From Blautia sp. (GTDB taxonomy: Bacteria; Bacillota; Clostridia; Lachnospirales; Lachnospiraceae), in assembly GCA_029257775.1 (NCBI GenBank), contig JARIAQ010000018.1, positions 1 to 56,134 of the forward strand: a stretch of 56,134 nt of DNA. The letters are read 5' to 3'. Position 1 is the stretch's first letter. Each line of letters starts with the position of its first letter. The notes beneath the pieces were generated by a model. It did not search any database and was not told the origin of the DNA. It saw only the letters and a program-made list of their open reading frames with translations. Made by a program: the position numbers and the translations under genes. This document shows, piece by piece, positions 7,856-17,484 of this stretch.

Positions 7856-9727
7856 ATGGATATTGAAGAAAAGAAAAAACCACAGCCTCCTAAGAAACCG
7901 GTGTTATTTTATTATGGAATGATACTTTTGGTCTTAGTGTTGCTGAATGTTTTTGTGGTTCCTTATATTGCAGAAAGAAGCATTAAGGAAGCAGACTATA
8001 ATGAATTTTTAGATGACTTGGAATCCGGAAAGATTTCAGAAGTTACTTTGGAGCCAGATGTTATTTATTATGTAGAAAAAGGAAAAGGTAATAAAGAGCA
8101 AGTATATAAAACAGGCCGTATTTCTGACTTACAGGAAGTGGACAGGCTTCATAAAGCGAATGTTGTTTTTTCAGAGGAAATTCCTACGAAAATGAATCCG
8201 CTGGTAAGTGTTTTACTAACATGGGTACTTCCTTTTGTGCTTATGTGGTTTGTAGGCAGCTGGCTGATGCGAAAAATGATGAAAAATATGGGTGGCGGAC
8301 CTGGGGCAATGACTTTTGGAAAGAGCAATGCCAAGATTTATGTTAATTCATCTACAGGGATTAAATTCTCAGATGTAGCAGGAGAAGATGAAGCAAAGGA
8401 ATTGCTTTTAGAGATTGTTGATTATCTGCATAATCCTGAGAAATATAAGGAAATCGGGGCTTCTATGCCTAAGGGAGCTCTTTTGGTAGGACCGCCGGGT
8501 ACTGGTAAAACGCTTTTAGCGAAAGCTGTAGCAGGAGAGGCAAGTGTTCCTTTTTTCTCAATTTCAGGTTCTGAATTTGTAGAAATGTTTGTAGGTATGG
8601 GTGCAGCCAAAGTTAGAGATTTATTTAAACAGGCAAATGAAAAAGCACCATGTATTGTTTTTATTGACGAAATTGATACAATTGGAAAGAAACGTGATGG
8701 AAGTGCAATGGGTGGAAACGATGAACGTGAACAGACTTTAAATCAGCTTCTTACTGAGATGGATGGATTTGATGGTTCTAAAGGTGTTGTTATTCTGGCT
8801 GCAACAAACAGACCAGATTCTCTTGATGCAGCGCTTCTTCGTCCAGGGCGTTTTGACAGAAGAATTCCAGTGGAATTACCAGATTTAAAAGGTCGTGAAG
8901 AAATCTTAAAGGTTCATGCCAGAAAGATTAAAATTGCAGATAATGTAAATTTTCATGAAATCGCAAAAGCAGCATCGGGGGCATCCGGTGCAGAATTGGC
9001 AAATATTGTAAATGAAGCAGCTCTTAGAGCGGTGCGTGACAGAAGAAAATTTGCTACACAGGCAGATATGGAAGAAAGTATAGAGGTAGTTATTGCCGGT
9101 TATCAGAAGAAAAGTCGAGTTCTGTCTGAAAAGGAAAAACTTATTGTATCGTATCATGAAATCGGCCATGCTCTTGTGGCAGCACTTCAGACGAATTCTG
9201 CACCTGTGCATAAAATTACCATTATTCCAAGAACGTCTGGTGCATTGGGTTATACCATGCAGGTAGATGAAGGTGAGCATTTTCTTATGTCAAAGGAAGA
9301 ATTGGAAAATAAAATTGCGACTTTTACAGGAGGAAGAGCAGCAGAAGAGTTGATTTTTCATTCTGTAACTACAGGAGCATCTAATGATATTGAACAAGCA
9401 ACAAAAATTGCCAGAGGAATGATAAGTCGTTTTGGTATGAGTGAAGAGTTTGATATGGTTGCCATGGAAAGTATGTCCAATCAGTACTTAGGAGGCGATA
9501 GTTCTCTTTCTTGTTCTTTTGAAACACAGACTTTGATTGATAAAAAAGTTGTGGAGTTAGTGAAAAAACAACATGATAAGGCGTATAAAATTCTGGAGGA
9601 TAATATTGCAAAACTCCATGAATTGGCAAAACATTTATATGAAAATGAAACGATTACAGGCGAAGAATTTATGCGAATTTTAAATACAAAGCCACGGATT
9701 GCTATGAATGAGGATGTAGAGAAATAA
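7856..9727 (+). CDS. ftsH: ATP-dependent zinc metalloprotease FtsH
   Basis: A 623-residue membrane-anchored AAA+ protease that degrades misfolded membrane proteins and unstable regulators as a hexamer. Two N-terminal transmembrane segments flank a short extracytoplasmic domain. Then come Walker A ([13 protein letters not shown]), Walker B (IVFIDEID), the second region of homology ([21 protein letters not shown]), and the zinc motif HEIGH at about residue 434 (usually HEAGH, so a conservative Ala-to-Ile change). ATG 7856 has GGAGG eight bases upstream. ATG 7841 is possible but has poorer spacing. The mutarotase homologue follows after 21 bases, so they are probably cotranscribed. Confidence 0.95.
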   Translation: MDIEEKKKPQPPKKPVLFYYGMILLVLVLLNVFVVPYIAERSIKEADYNEFLDDLESGKISEVTLEPDVIYYVEKGKGNKEQVYKTGRISDLQEVDRLHKANVVFSEEIPTKMNPLVSVLLTWVLPFVLMWFVGSWLMRKMMKNMGGGPGAMTFGKSNAKIYVNSSTGIKFSDVAGEDEAKELLLEIVDYLHNPEKYKEIGASMPKGALLVGPPGTGKTLLAKAVAGEASVPFFSISGSEFVEMFVGMGAAKVRDLFKQANEKAPCIVFIDEIDTIGKKRDGSAMGGNDEREQTLNQLLTEMDGFDGSKGVVILAATNRPDSLDAALLRPGRFDRRIPVELPDLKGREEILKVHARKIKIADNVNFHEIAKAASGASGAELANIVNEAALRAVRDRRKFATQADMEESIEVVIAGYQKKSRVLSEKEKLIVSYHEIGHALVAALQTNSAPVHKITIIPRTSGALGYTMQVDEGEHFLMSKEELENKIATFTGGRAAEELIFHSVTTGASNDIEQATKIARGMISRFGMSEEFDMVAMESMSNQYLGGDSSLSCSFETQTLIDKKVVELVKKQHDKAYKILEDNIAKLHELAKHLYENETITGEEFMRILNTKPRIAMNEDVEK

Positions 9728-9748
9728 GAAAATATTAGGAGGAAGCTA

Positions 9749-10627
9749 ATGATTTACACAATTAAAAACAGCAAAATAGAAGTTTCCGTAGAGGATTTAG
9801 GTGCACAGATGCGCTCTATAAAGGATGCTACAGGAAAGGAATATCTGTGGCAGGGAGATGAGAAATATTGGACAGATTGTGCCCCAAACTTGTTTCCTTA
9901 TATCGCCCGTTTGACACAAGGAGAATATACTTTAAAGGGTAAAACCTACAAGATGGATATTCACGGATTTTTGAAGGATTCTGTGTTAAAGTTAAAAGAA
10001 AAAACGCAAACTAAAATGGTATTTTCCTTAAAAGACAGTGAAAAAACATATAAACAGTATCCATATCATTTTGAATTGAAAATTAAATATGAGCTTTTTG
10101 AAAACGAAGTAAAAGTATCGTATAGCGTGGTTAATAAAGATCATAAAATGATGTATTTTGGAATTGGAGGACATCCTGGTTTTCAAGTTCCGATAGAAAA
10201 AGAATTGTCTTTTGATGACTATTTTATTGAGTTTTCTAAAGTGGGAAATGTAAAGAGAGTAGGAATGTCAGAGGATTGTTTCGTTACTGGAAAAGATGAA
10301 GATTTTCCATTAGATGAAAATCGAAGATTACATTTACATCATAATATCTTTGATGATGATGCGATTATTTTAAGAGATGTTCCTTCCAAAATGGTACTGG
10401 CATCAGAGAAAGGAAGTAGCAGAATTGAGGTGGAAACCAATCAGTTAGACTATCTTGGGATTTGGCATATGCCGCGTACTGATGCTCCTTATGTATGTAT
10501 TGAACCATGGAGTTCTCTTCCATCACGTAAAGATATTGTGGAAGATTTAGAAGAACAGGATAATTTGGTGAGCTTAAAGCCACAAGGATATTATACAGGA
10601 TTTTTCAAAATAAAAATTGTTAAATAA
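9749..10627 (+). CDS. Aldose 1-epimerase family protein (LacX type)
   Basis: A 292-residue beta-sandwich enzyme homologue. Residues typical of the galactose mutarotase superfamily are present: the HGF segment near residue 71, GIGGHPGF near residue 141, and CIEPWSSLPS near residue 251. The family interconverts sugar anomers. The LacX branch has poorly defined substrates. The start follows AGGAGGAAGCTA. It is the second gene after ftsH and is followed by a strong terminator. Confidence 0.85.
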   Translation: MIYTIKNSKIEVSVEDLGAQMRSIKDATGKEYLWQGDEKYWTDCAPNLFPYIARLTQGEYTLKGKTYKMDIHGFLKDSVLKLKEKTQTKMVFSLKDSEKTYKQYPYHFELKIKYELFENEVKVSYSVVNKDHKMMYFGIGGHPGFQVPIEKELSFDDYFIEFSKVGNVKRVGMSEDCFVTGKDEDFPLDENRRLHLHHNIFDDDAIILRDVPSKMVLASEKGSSRIEVETNQLDYLGIWHMPRTDAPYVCIEPWSSLPSRKDIVEDLEEQDNLVSLKPQGYYTGFFKIKIVK

Positions 10628-10629
10628 TG

Positions 10630-10669
10630 AAACTGCTGCATGAAAAGATTGTCTCATGCAGCAGTTTTT
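10630..10669 (+). terminator. Terminator after ftsH-mutarotase
   Basis: A 14-base perfect stem (10630-10643 and 10654-10667, half AAACTGCTGCATGA) ends in a T run. Confidence 0.88.
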
Positions 10670-10686
10670 CTATCCCCCAGGGAGGC

Positions 10687-10714
10687 TTGTGCAACTAATA
10701 GGATATGATAAAAT
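10687..10714 (+). promoter_or_regulatory. Possible promoter for the ABC importer operon
   Basis: TTGTGC (10687-10692) and TAAAAT (10709-10714) are 16 bases apart, directly after the preceding terminator. This is a modest match to consensus. Confidence 0.45.
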
Positions 10715-10749
10715 AAAAGCAAACTTTGCAAAAATAGGAGGATAAGGAA

Positions 10750-11862
10750 ATGAAAAAGAGAACGCGGTTTTTAGCATTGATGCTGGCAACTTGTATGACA
10801 GTAGGAATGGCTGCGTGTGGTAGCAGTGAGGTAAAAGAAGAAACTCAAAATACAGAAGAAAAAGATGAAACAAGAACAATCGTGGATGGTATGGACAGGG
10901 AGGTAGAAATTCCTGAAGAAGTTGACAGCATTGTATGTTTGAATGTTACAAGTCTTCGTTATACCTGTTATATGCAGGCACAAGATTTAGTTGTAGGGGT
11001 TGAAGATTATGAGCAAAAACAAAGTATTTCCAGACCATATAACTACGTGAATTTTGATAAATTTAAAGATTTGCCTGTAGTAGGAAATAACGGGGAACAT
11101 TATATAGAAGAAATTATCACAGCAGATCCTGATGTTATTATGATGTCTGCAATAGGAAATTGTGATGCAGATGATGTACAGGAAAAGACGGGAATTCCAG
11201 TTGTCGTTGTTCCTGGAAGTGATCAGATGATGGATGAAAATGTATATAAAACTTTTCAAATTATGGGAGAAGTTTATCATAAAGAAGATAGAGCGGAGGA
11301 ACTTATTTCATATTTAGAAAATATAAAAAAGGATTTGGATAGTCGAACAAAGAATATCCCAGATGAAGAAAAGGAAACTGTTTATGTAGGTGGTGTAAGC
11401 TTTAAAGGACAGCATGGATTTGAAGGAACAGAAGCAAATTATGCCCCATTTTCTGCAATTTATGCTAAAAATCTGGCAAACGAGACAGATCAGACAGGAG
11501 CTTTTAATGTTGATTTAGAACAAGTTCTGGCTTGGAATCCAGATGTGATTTTTATTGATTTTAATGGTATGGAATTAATTAAACAACATTATGCAGAAAA
11601 TCCAGATTATTATAAGCAATTAAAAGCAGTACAGGAAGGAAAAGTATATTCTCAGATTTCTTTCCGTTCCAGTGCATCAAACTTGGATACAGCGTTGACG
11701 GATACATATTATGCAGGTTCTGTTTTATATCCTGAAAAATTTGCGGATATTGATCCGGAAGAGAAAGCAAACGAAATTTTTGAAAAGTTGTTAGGACAGA
11801 AATTTTATGATGTATTAAAGGAGAATGGTTATGAGTTCAGACAGGTCCAGATTGGAGAATAA
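10750..11862 (+). CDS. ABC transporter substrate-binding lipoprotein (Fe/siderophore/cobalamin class)
   Basis: A 370-residue lipoprotein with its lipobox ending at C23 (GMAAC). It has the two-lobed class III binding-protein fold: TIVDGMDREVEIPEEVDSIVCLN at the N-terminus, then ADPDVIMMSAIG and WNPDVIFIDFNG. This group captures ferric siderophores, haem, corrinoids or metal chelates outside the membrane and delivers them to a FecCD permease. The permease start lies inside the last 32 bases, indicating coupled translation. The ligand cannot be assigned from sequence. The methyltransferase and FmdE-like genes downstream make a metal or metal-cofactor substrate likely. Confidence 0.9.
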   Translation: MKKRTRFLALMLATCMTVGMAACGSSEVKEETQNTEEKDETRTIVDGMDREVEIPEEVDSIVCLNVTSLRYTCYMQAQDLVVGVEDYEQKQSISRPYNYVNFDKFKDLPVVGNNGEHYIEEIITADPDVIMMSAIGNCDADDVQEKTGIPVVVVPGSDQMMDENVYKTFQIMGEVYHKEDRAEELISYLENIKKDLDSRTKNIPDEEKETVYVGGVSFKGQHGFEGTEANYAPFSAIYAKNLANETDQTGAFNVDLEQVLAWNPDVIFIDFNGMELIKQHYAENPDYYKQLKAVQEGKVYSQISFRSSASNLDTALTDTYYAGSVLYPEKFADIDPEEKANEIFEKLLGQKFYDVLKENGYEFRQVQIGE

Positions 11863-12895
11863 TGGCAGAGATAGTGCATATCGAAAAAACCAACGAAAGA
11901 GTGTCTGTTTTTTAATAATTCTGGCAGCGATATTGGTTTTTACAATTTTATTTTCCATGTGGGCTGGTTCTTATGATACCCCTTTAAAAGAATTAATTAT
12001 GGGAATTTTTGGACAGGCATCAGATAATAAGATTAACGTAGTAGTAAGAAATGTAAGATTACCACGAATTTGTACAGCAGTAATTGCAGGAGCTGGCTTA
12101 GGTGTAACAGGCTGTATTTTACAGGCAATTTTAAATAACCCCCTTGCTTCATCTAGTACCCTTGGAGTTTCGCAAGGTGCTGGATTTGGGGCAGCTTTGG
12201 CAATTATTGTTTTGGGTGCAGGAAGTACTGCGAATGGAAGTTTGATTATTCCTCTTTGTGCTTTTGTGGGAAGTATGGCAGTTGCTATTGTTATTTTTGG
12301 ATTGTCTCGCTTTTGTCAGATTTCAGCGGAATCTGTGGTTTTGGCCGGTGTGGCAATTAGTTCTATGTTTACTGGGGCAACGACTCTTCTTCAATATTTT
12401 GCAGATGAAGTAGAGTTAAATGCTTTGGTGTTCTGGACTTTTGGAGATTTGGGAAGTACAGATTGGAGAGAAATAAGCTTTATGGCCATAGTCGTTTTTC
12501 TTACAGGAATATATTTTATTCTTCACCGATGGGATTTTAATGCATTGTTAAGTGGAAATGAAACAGCGACAAGTCTGGGAATTCATGTAAGGAGATTGAT
12601 TCTTATTAATATGGTTCTATGTTGTTTTGCGGCATCTACAATTGTTTCTTATATTGGCTTAATTAATTTTATTGGTCTTGTTGCTCCTCACATTGTGAGA
12701 ATGGTAGTAGGAAATAATCATGTATACCTTATACCAGGTTCTATGCTGGCAGGCGCCGTTTTGCTGCTTTTGGGAGATTTAGCAGCCCGAACTTTAATTA
12801 GTCCTATTATTCTGCCTATTGGAGCGATTACCTCATTCCTTGGGGCACCATTGTTCTTATATTTGTTGTTTAAAGGAGGCAGTCGTTCATGTTAA
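11831..12895 (+). CDS. FecCD-type ABC transporter permease
   Basis: A 354-residue polytopic permease with about ten membrane segments. Typical BtuC/FhuB motifs are RLPRICTAVIAGAGLGVTGC, NNPLASSSTLGVSQGA and the late segment GLINFIGLVAPHIVRM. ATG 11831 is favoured because AAGGAG lies seven bases upstream, inside the binding-protein gene. ATG 11825 is too close. It overlaps the ATPase gene by seven bases. It forms the membrane channel of the importer. Confidence 0.95.
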   Translation: MSSDRSRLENNGRDSAYRKNQRKSVCFLIILAAILVFTILFSMWAGSYDTPLKELIMGIFGQASDNKINVVVRNVRLPRICTAVIAGAGLGVTGCILQAILNNPLASSSTLGVSQGAGFGAALAIIVLGAGSTANGSLIIPLCAFVGSMAVAIVIFGLSRFCQISAESVVLAGVAISSMFTGATTLLQYFADEVELNALVFWTFGDLGSTDWREISFMAIVVFLTGIYFILHRWDFNALLSGNETATSLGIHVRRLILINMVLCCFAASTIVSYIGLINFIGLVAPHIVRMVVGNNHVYLIPGSMLAGAVLLLLGDLAARTLISPIILPIGAITSFLGAPLFLYLLFKGGSRSC

Positions 12896-13644
12896 AGGTG
12901 GAAAATCTTCAATATGGTTATCCGGGAGGACCGGAAGTTTTAAAGGATATTAGTTTTACCTTGGGTGAAGGACAATTTATGGCAATTTTAGGTAATAATG
13001 GAGCAGGAAAGAGTACCATGCTTAAGTGTTTTAATCAAATTTTAACACCTAAAGCCGGGAGTATTTTTCTAAATAAAGAGGAAATTTTAAAACTTTCTGC
13101 AAAAGAGATTGCAAAAAGGATTGCCTTTGTAGCTCAAAGTGTTCCCAATGTGAAGATGACGGTTCACGACATGGTAATGCTTGGAAGAAAGCCTTATATG
13201 AAGTGGGGAATTACAGAAAAAGATCATGAAATGGTTCATGAAGCAATGGATAAGCTACAGGTGTCGGATATGAGAGGGCGTTTTTTAAATCAGTTAAGTG
13301 GCGGAGAGCGCCAGAAAGTAATGTTGGCAAGAGCTTTAGCCCAGGAACCTAAGTTGCTTCTTTTAGATGAACCTACCAGTAGTCTTGATCTTCAAAATCA
13401 ATATCAAGTATTGCAGATTGTACAGGATATTTGTCGTGATACAAAAATTTCTGCAATTGTTGTTATTCATGATTTGAATTTAGCTCTTCGATTTTGTGAT
13501 CAATTTCTTCTTATGAAAGATGGACAGGTTTATGCCAGTGGAGATGCAGAAATTCTTACTCCAAAAGCAATTTGGGATGTTTATCATATTCGAGGTGAAG
13601 TAGTATCTGTGTGTGGACAAAAAATGGTATTAGTAAATTCATAG
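12889..13644 (+). CDS. ABC transporter ATP-binding protein (FepC/BtuD class)
   Basis: A 251-residue ATPase with Walker A (GNNGAGKST), Q-loop (AQSVPN), signature LSGGERQKV, Walker B (LLLLDEPTS) and the switch histidine (VIHDLN). It powers import through the preceding FecCD permease. The start overlaps the permease end by seven bases. The next gene begins 31 bases downstream on the same strand. Confidence 0.95.
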   Translation: MLKVENLQYGYPGGPEVLKDISFTLGEGQFMAILGNNGAGKSTMLKCFNQILTPKAGSIFLNKEEILKLSAKEIAKRIAFVAQSVPNVKMTVHDMVMLGRKPYMKWGITEKDHEMVHEAMDKLQVSDMRGRFLNQLSGGERQKVMLARALAQEPKLLLLDEPTSSLDLQNQYQVLQIVQDICRDTKISAIVVIHDLNLALRFCDQFLLMKDGQVYASGDAEILTPKAIWDVYHIRGEVVSVCGQKMVLVNS

Positions 13645-13675
13645 GTAATGGATGCATAGAGAAAAGGGTGATAAG

Positions 13676-14491
13676 ATGGATTTAAAGCAATTGAAAAGAG
13701 AATGGAGTCGGAAAAATGGTGATCAGGGAGAAATTCAGGCAAAACTTTGGGATAAAAAGGCAGGAGAATATAAAGAAAGACCAATTCCTACTCCAGAGGA
13801 AAATCCTTTTTTAAAGCAAGTTTATGAAGAAATAGAAATAAATGAAAATACTCGTATTTTGGATATAGGATGTGGAGCAGGACGGTTTAGTTTAGCATTT
13901 GCAAAAGCTGGTGCGCAGGTAACAGGAACAGACGTGTCGTCAGAGATGATTGCAGCAGCAAAAGAACTGGCAAAACGGGAAGGTTTAAAAAATGTTTCTT
14001 TTTTCCATGAAGACTGGAGTATTTTAGATATTGAGAAGATGGGATTTTTAAGAAATTTTGATATAGTATTTGCCCATATGACTCCGGCTATTGCAGATTA
14101 TGAAACATTAGAAAAAATGTGTGACTGTTCTAGGAATAAATGTTTTTTGGTGAAACCTTCCAGACGAAAAGATCAGATATTGGATGGTGCATTTCAGGCA
14201 GCAGGAATAGAAGGTAATAAAGGGGAAATGGATTCATCTGTAGCTATGATTTTTTCTTATTTATGGTTAAAAGGATATTTACCACATATTTCTTATCGTG
14301 ATGAAGTGTGGGAAATGAGCCAAAGTTTGGAAGAAATGCTGGCATGGTGCATTGGTCGGGCAAATTTGCAAGGAGAAGTTACATGGGAACAAAGGGGAAA
14401 GATGCAGGCGTATCTTTCTGATATTAGTAAAAGTGGAAGAATTACAGAAAGGACAGACACCACGATTGTGACAATGAGCTGGTGTGTATAA
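13676..14491 (+). CDS. Class I SAM-dependent methyltransferase
   Basis: A 271-residue enzyme with the SAM-binding glycine loop ILDIGCGAGRFSLAFA and the acidic motif VTGTDVSSEMI. ATG 13676 follows AAAGGGTGATAAG. The methyl acceptor is unknown. It sits between an Fe/corrinoid-type importer and an FmdE-like gene, separated by 31 and 11 bases, which points to modification of a metal ligand, cofactor or partner protein (inference). It is not a recognised rRNA or protein methyltransferase subfamily. Confidence 0.85.
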   Translation: MDLKQLKREWSRKNGDQGEIQAKLWDKKAGEYKERPIPTPEENPFLKQVYEEIEINENTRILDIGCGAGRFSLAFAKAGAQVTGTDVSSEMIAAAKELAKREGLKNVSFFHEDWSILDIEKMGFLRNFDIVFAHMTPAIADYETLEKMCDCSRNKCFLVKPSRRKDQILDGAFQAAGIEGNKGEMDSSVAMIFSYLWLKGYLPHISYRDEVWEMSQSLEEMLAWCIGRANLQGEVTWEQRGKMQAYLSDISKSGRITERTDTTIVTMSWCV

Positions 14492-14502
14492 AGGTGAGAA
14501 AA

Positions 14503-15048
14503 ATGAGAAAAGAATTATGGGAAAAATGTGTTGCTTTTCATGGACATGAGTGTGGTGGACTTACCATAGGTTTTCAGGCAGCGTTATATGCAATTGAATT
14601 ATTGGGATTAGAGGCAGATGAAAAAGGATGCCTTTCCACAGATGAAGAACTTGTTTGTATTGCAGAAAATGATGCATGTGGGATTGATGCCATTCAGGTT
14701 GTTTTAGGATGTAGTGTAGGAAAAGGGAATCTTTTGTTTCATATAAGAGGGAAACAGGCATTTTCGTTTTATAATAGAAAGAATGGGAAGTCTGTTCGTC
14801 TGGTGTTAAAGGCTACGCCAAAAGGAATGAGTAGAGAAGAATCCTTTGCCTATCTTCAAAATCAGGAACCAGCAGAGTTATTTGAGGTAAAGGAAACAAT
14901 TATGGAAGTTCCAGAAGCTGCAAAAATTTTCAAATCAGAACCATGCAGTAAGTGTGGAGAAATTACAGCAGAACCTATGCTTCGTTTACAGGATGGAAAA
15001 TTGTTCTGTCTGGATTGTTATGAGAAATATAATCGCTTTGATGTATAG
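14503..15048 (+). CDS. FmdE-like protein with C-terminal zinc ribbon
   Basis: A 181-residue protein whose N-terminal FmdE domain contains FHGHECGGLTIGFQAA (usually HGHxCPG, so Pro is replaced by Gly), CIAENDACGIDAIQ and KGNLLFH. The C-terminal zinc ribbon has CSKCG and CLDCY. FmdE proteins were named from molybdenum/tungsten formylmethanofuran dehydrogenase operons, but most homologues lie elsewhere, next to metal transporters. ATG 14503 follows AAAGGTGAG. It is the last gene of the importer operon. The FeoA promoter begins 16 bases after the stop. Confidence 0.85.
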   Translation: MRKELWEKCVAFHGHECGGLTIGFQAALYAIELLGLEADEKGCLSTDEELVCIAENDACGIDAIQVVLGCSVGKGNLLFHIRGKQAFSFYNRKNGKSVRLVLKATPKGMSREESFAYLQNQEPAELFEVKETIMEVPEAAKIFKSEPCSKCGEITAEPMLRLQDGKLFCLDCYEKYNRFDV

Positions 15049-15063
15049 GAGACAAGAAAAGCA

Positions 15064-15123
15064 TTGACATCTTTTTTGAATTGTATTAGAATGAAAAAAC
15101 AGGAAAGTTAAATAATGCTAACT
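15064..15123 (+). promoter_or_regulatory. feoA promoter and adjacent inverted repeat
   Basis: TTGACA (15064-15069) and TAGAAT (15087-15092) have a 17-base spacer. Downstream, AGTTA-N8-TAACT (15106-15123) forms an inverted repeat near the expected transcript start and may be an operator. It does not match a Fur or DtxR consensus well. Confidence 0.65.
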
Positions 15124-15169
15124 AAAATAAGATAAATATGTTTTGATTTACAAGGAGAGAAGGGGAGAT

Positions 15170-15382
15170 ATGGATTTATTAAGTGCCAATCTAGGTGAAG
15201 AGTATATTGTTAAAGATATTGTTACAGATGATGAAGAATTAAATGCATTTCTTTTTTCACTGGGTTGTTACAAAGGGGAACCTATTACCGTTGTTTCACG
15301 TTTAAAGGGTGGTTGCGTAGTTTCTATAAAAGATGCTAGGTATAATATTGATAATGATTTAGCGAAAGCTATTTCAATATAA
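15170..15382 (+). CDS. feoA: FeoA ferrous iron transport protein
   Basis: A 70-residue SH3-like protein of the FeoA family (IVTDDEELNAFLFSLGCYKGEPITVVSRLKGGCVVSIKDARYNIDNDLAKAI). It assists FeoB at the cytoplasmic face. The start at 15170 is the Met that begins the conserved domain, behind AAGGGGAGAT. An upstream in-frame start is unlikely. It has its own promoter and is followed by feoB after a small hairpin. Confidence 0.92.
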   Translation: MDLLSANLGEEYIVKDIVTDDEELNAFLFSLGCYKGEPITVVSRLKGGCVVSIKDARYNIDNDLAKAISI

Positions 15383-15409
15383 AAATAGTGATTTCGGTCA
15401 CTTTTTTTT
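15381..15409 (+). terminator. Possible attenuator between feoA and feoB
   Basis: AAAAATAGTGA and TCACTTTTTTT can pair around a TTTCGG loop, ending in eight Ts. The stem is short, so partial termination that sets the FeoA:FeoB ratio is plausible. Confidence 0.5.
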
Positions 15410-15462
15410 AGAAAGACTAGTTAGTTATTTCTAATTTATAACAATTTAGGAGGAGTTAGATT

Positions 15463-17457
15463 ATGAGAATTGCATTGGCAGGAAATCCCAATAGTGGAAA
15501 GACGACAATGTACAATGCGCTGACAGGTAGAAATGAACGTGTCGGAAATTGGGCTGGCGTTACAGTAGAAAGAAAAGAAAGTTCAATTAAAAAAAGTTAT
15601 TTTAATGGAACAGAAGAGTTAATTGCGGTGGATTTACCAGGAGCATATTCCATGTCTCCGTTTACATCTGAAGAAAGTATTACAAGTAGTTATGTAAAAA
15701 ATGAAAATCCGGATGCAATTATTAATATTGTAGATGCAACAAATTTAAGCCGAAGTTTATTTTTTACCACACAGTTGTTGGAGTTAGGAATTCCTGTTGT
15801 TGTTGCTCTGAATAAGAGTGATATCAATGAGAAAAAGAAGACAGAAATTAATGTGAAGCTTTTAGCGGAAAAATTAGGTTGTCCAGTTATACAGACAGTT
15901 TCTGTTTCTTCTAATAACAGTGGATTAGAAGAAGTGGTAAAAACAGCAGTATCTTTAAAGGGCTGTGGACAGAAAGCCCCTTATGTACAGGGGGATATTA
16001 ATCTTCGTGATAAAGCGGAAGTAGAAGAAGCTGATAGAAAGCGTTTTGATTTTGTAAATAAAATTGTAGGTACAGTTGAGAAACGTAAAGTATTTACAAA
16101 AGATAAAAATAAGCAGGATAAGATTGATGCAATTCTGACAAATAAAATCATTGGTATTCCAATTTTTGCTGTTATTATGTTTTTAGTATTTTACATATCT
16201 CAGTCAACAGTTGGAACTTGGATTGCTGACTGGTTAGTAGGCTGGATTGAAACATTCCAAGGTTGGGTAGCTGGTTTAGTAGAAGGCGCCAATCCATTCC
16301 TTCAGGCATTACTGGTTGATGGTATCATCGGCGGTGTAGGTGCGGTTGTAGGATTCTTACCATTGGTAATGGTAATGTATTTCTTAATTGCTTTATTGGA
16401 AGATTGTGGTTATATGGCAAGAGCAACCGTTGTATTAGACCCAATTTTTAAAAGAGTTGGACTTTCAGGAAAATCCGTTATTCCTATGGTAATTGGTACT
16501 GGTTGTGCAATTCCTGGAATTATGGCATGCCGTACAATTCGTAATGAAAGAGAACGTAGAGCTACTGCAATGTTAACACCATTTATGCCTTGTGGGGCAA
16601 AACTTCCAGTTATCGCATTATTTGCCGGTGCATTCTTTGCAGATGCTCCATGGGTAGGTCCTTTGATGTACTTTGTGGGAATTACACTTATTTTCTTCGG
16701 TGCATTATTGGTAAAAAGATTAACAGGATTTAAATTTAGAAAATCATTTTTCATTATTGAGCTTCCGGAATATAAAGTGCCAAGCTTAAAAAGAGCAGTT
16801 TTATCTATGCTTTCTCGTGGTAAAGCTTATATCGTTAAAGCTGGAACAATTATTTTAGTCTGCAACGCAGTTGTTCAGATTATGCAGACATTTAACTGGC
16901 ATTTACAAGTTGTAGAAGAAGGAATGGAAAATACTTCAATCTTAGCTTCTATTGCATCTCCATTTGCGATTTTGTTAATTCCACTGGGATTTGGAGTATG
17001 GCAGTTGGCAGCAGCAGCAGTAACAGGATTTATTGCAAAAGAAAACGTTGTAGGTACATTAGCAGTTGTTTATGGATTAACAAACTTCATTGATACAGAA
17101 GAACTTTCTTTAGTAGGTGGTGGTAATGAAGTAGCAACAATTATGGGACTTACAAAGGTAGCAGCACTTGCATACTTAATGTTCAATTTGTATACTCCTC
17201 CATGTTTCGCGGCAATTGGTGCCATGAACTCTGAAATGCAGAGCAAAAAATGGTTGTGGGGTGGAATCGCTCTTCAATTGGGAACAGGATATGTAATTGC
17301 GTTCCTTGTATATCAAATTGGTACTTTGATTACAACAGGTGCACTTGGTACAGGATTTGTTCCAGGACTGATTGCAGTTTGTGTTATTGTGTTGATTGTT
17401 GTTGCGTTGATTCGCAATACAGATAAAAAATTCAGTTCACAATATCAGTTGGATTAG
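15463..17457 (+). CDS. feoB: FeoB ferrous iron transporter
   Basis: A 664-residue membrane protein for Fe(II) uptake. The N-terminal G domain has G1 (GNPNSGKTT, residues 7-15), G3 (DLPGAYSM) and G4 (NKSD). The membrane part carries two Gate motifs with conserved cysteines (IGTGCAIPGIMACRTI and YTPPCFAAIGAM). Length is normal and AGGAGG precedes ATG. It is flanked by feoA and the small Cys-rich protein, as in other Clostridia. Confidence 0.97.
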   Translation: MRIALAGNPNSGKTTMYNALTGRNERVGNWAGVTVERKESSIKKSYFNGTEELIAVDLPGAYSMSPFTSEESITSSYVKNENPDAIINIVDATNLSRSLFFTTQLLELGIPVVVALNKSDINEKKKTEINVKLLAEKLGCPVIQTVSVSSNNSGLEEVVKTAVSLKGCGQKAPYVQGDINLRDKAEVEEADRKRFDFVNKIVGTVEKRKVFTKDKNKQDKIDAILTNKIIGIPIFAVIMFLVFYISQSTVGTWIADWLVGWIETFQGWVAGLVEGANPFLQALLVDGIIGGVGAVVGFLPLVMVMYFLIALLEDCGYMARATVVLDPIFKRVGLSGKSVIPMVIGTGCAIPGIMACRTIRNERERRATAMLTPFMPCGAKLPVIALFAGAFFADAPWVGPLMYFVGITLIFFGALLVKRLTGFKFRKSFFIIELPEYKVPSLKRAVLSMLSRGKAYIVKAGTIILVCNAVVQIMQTFNWHLQVVEEGMENTSILASIASPFAILLIPLGFGVWQLAAAAVTGFIAKENVVGTLAVVYGLTNFIDTEELSLVGGGNEVATIMGLTKVAALAYLMFNLYTPPCFAAIGAMNSEMQSKKWLWGGIALQLGTGYVIAFLVYQIGTLITTGALGTGFVPGLIAVCVIVLIVVALIRNTDKKFSSQYQLD

Positions 17458-17484
17458 TTTTTTATTTAATGGAAGGATATTGCT

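Noticed and set aside
15106-15123. Fur or DtxR box at feoA
   Set aside because: The AGTTA-N8-TAACT repeat has the wrong spacing and sequence for either consensus. It was kept only as an unspecified inverted repeat.
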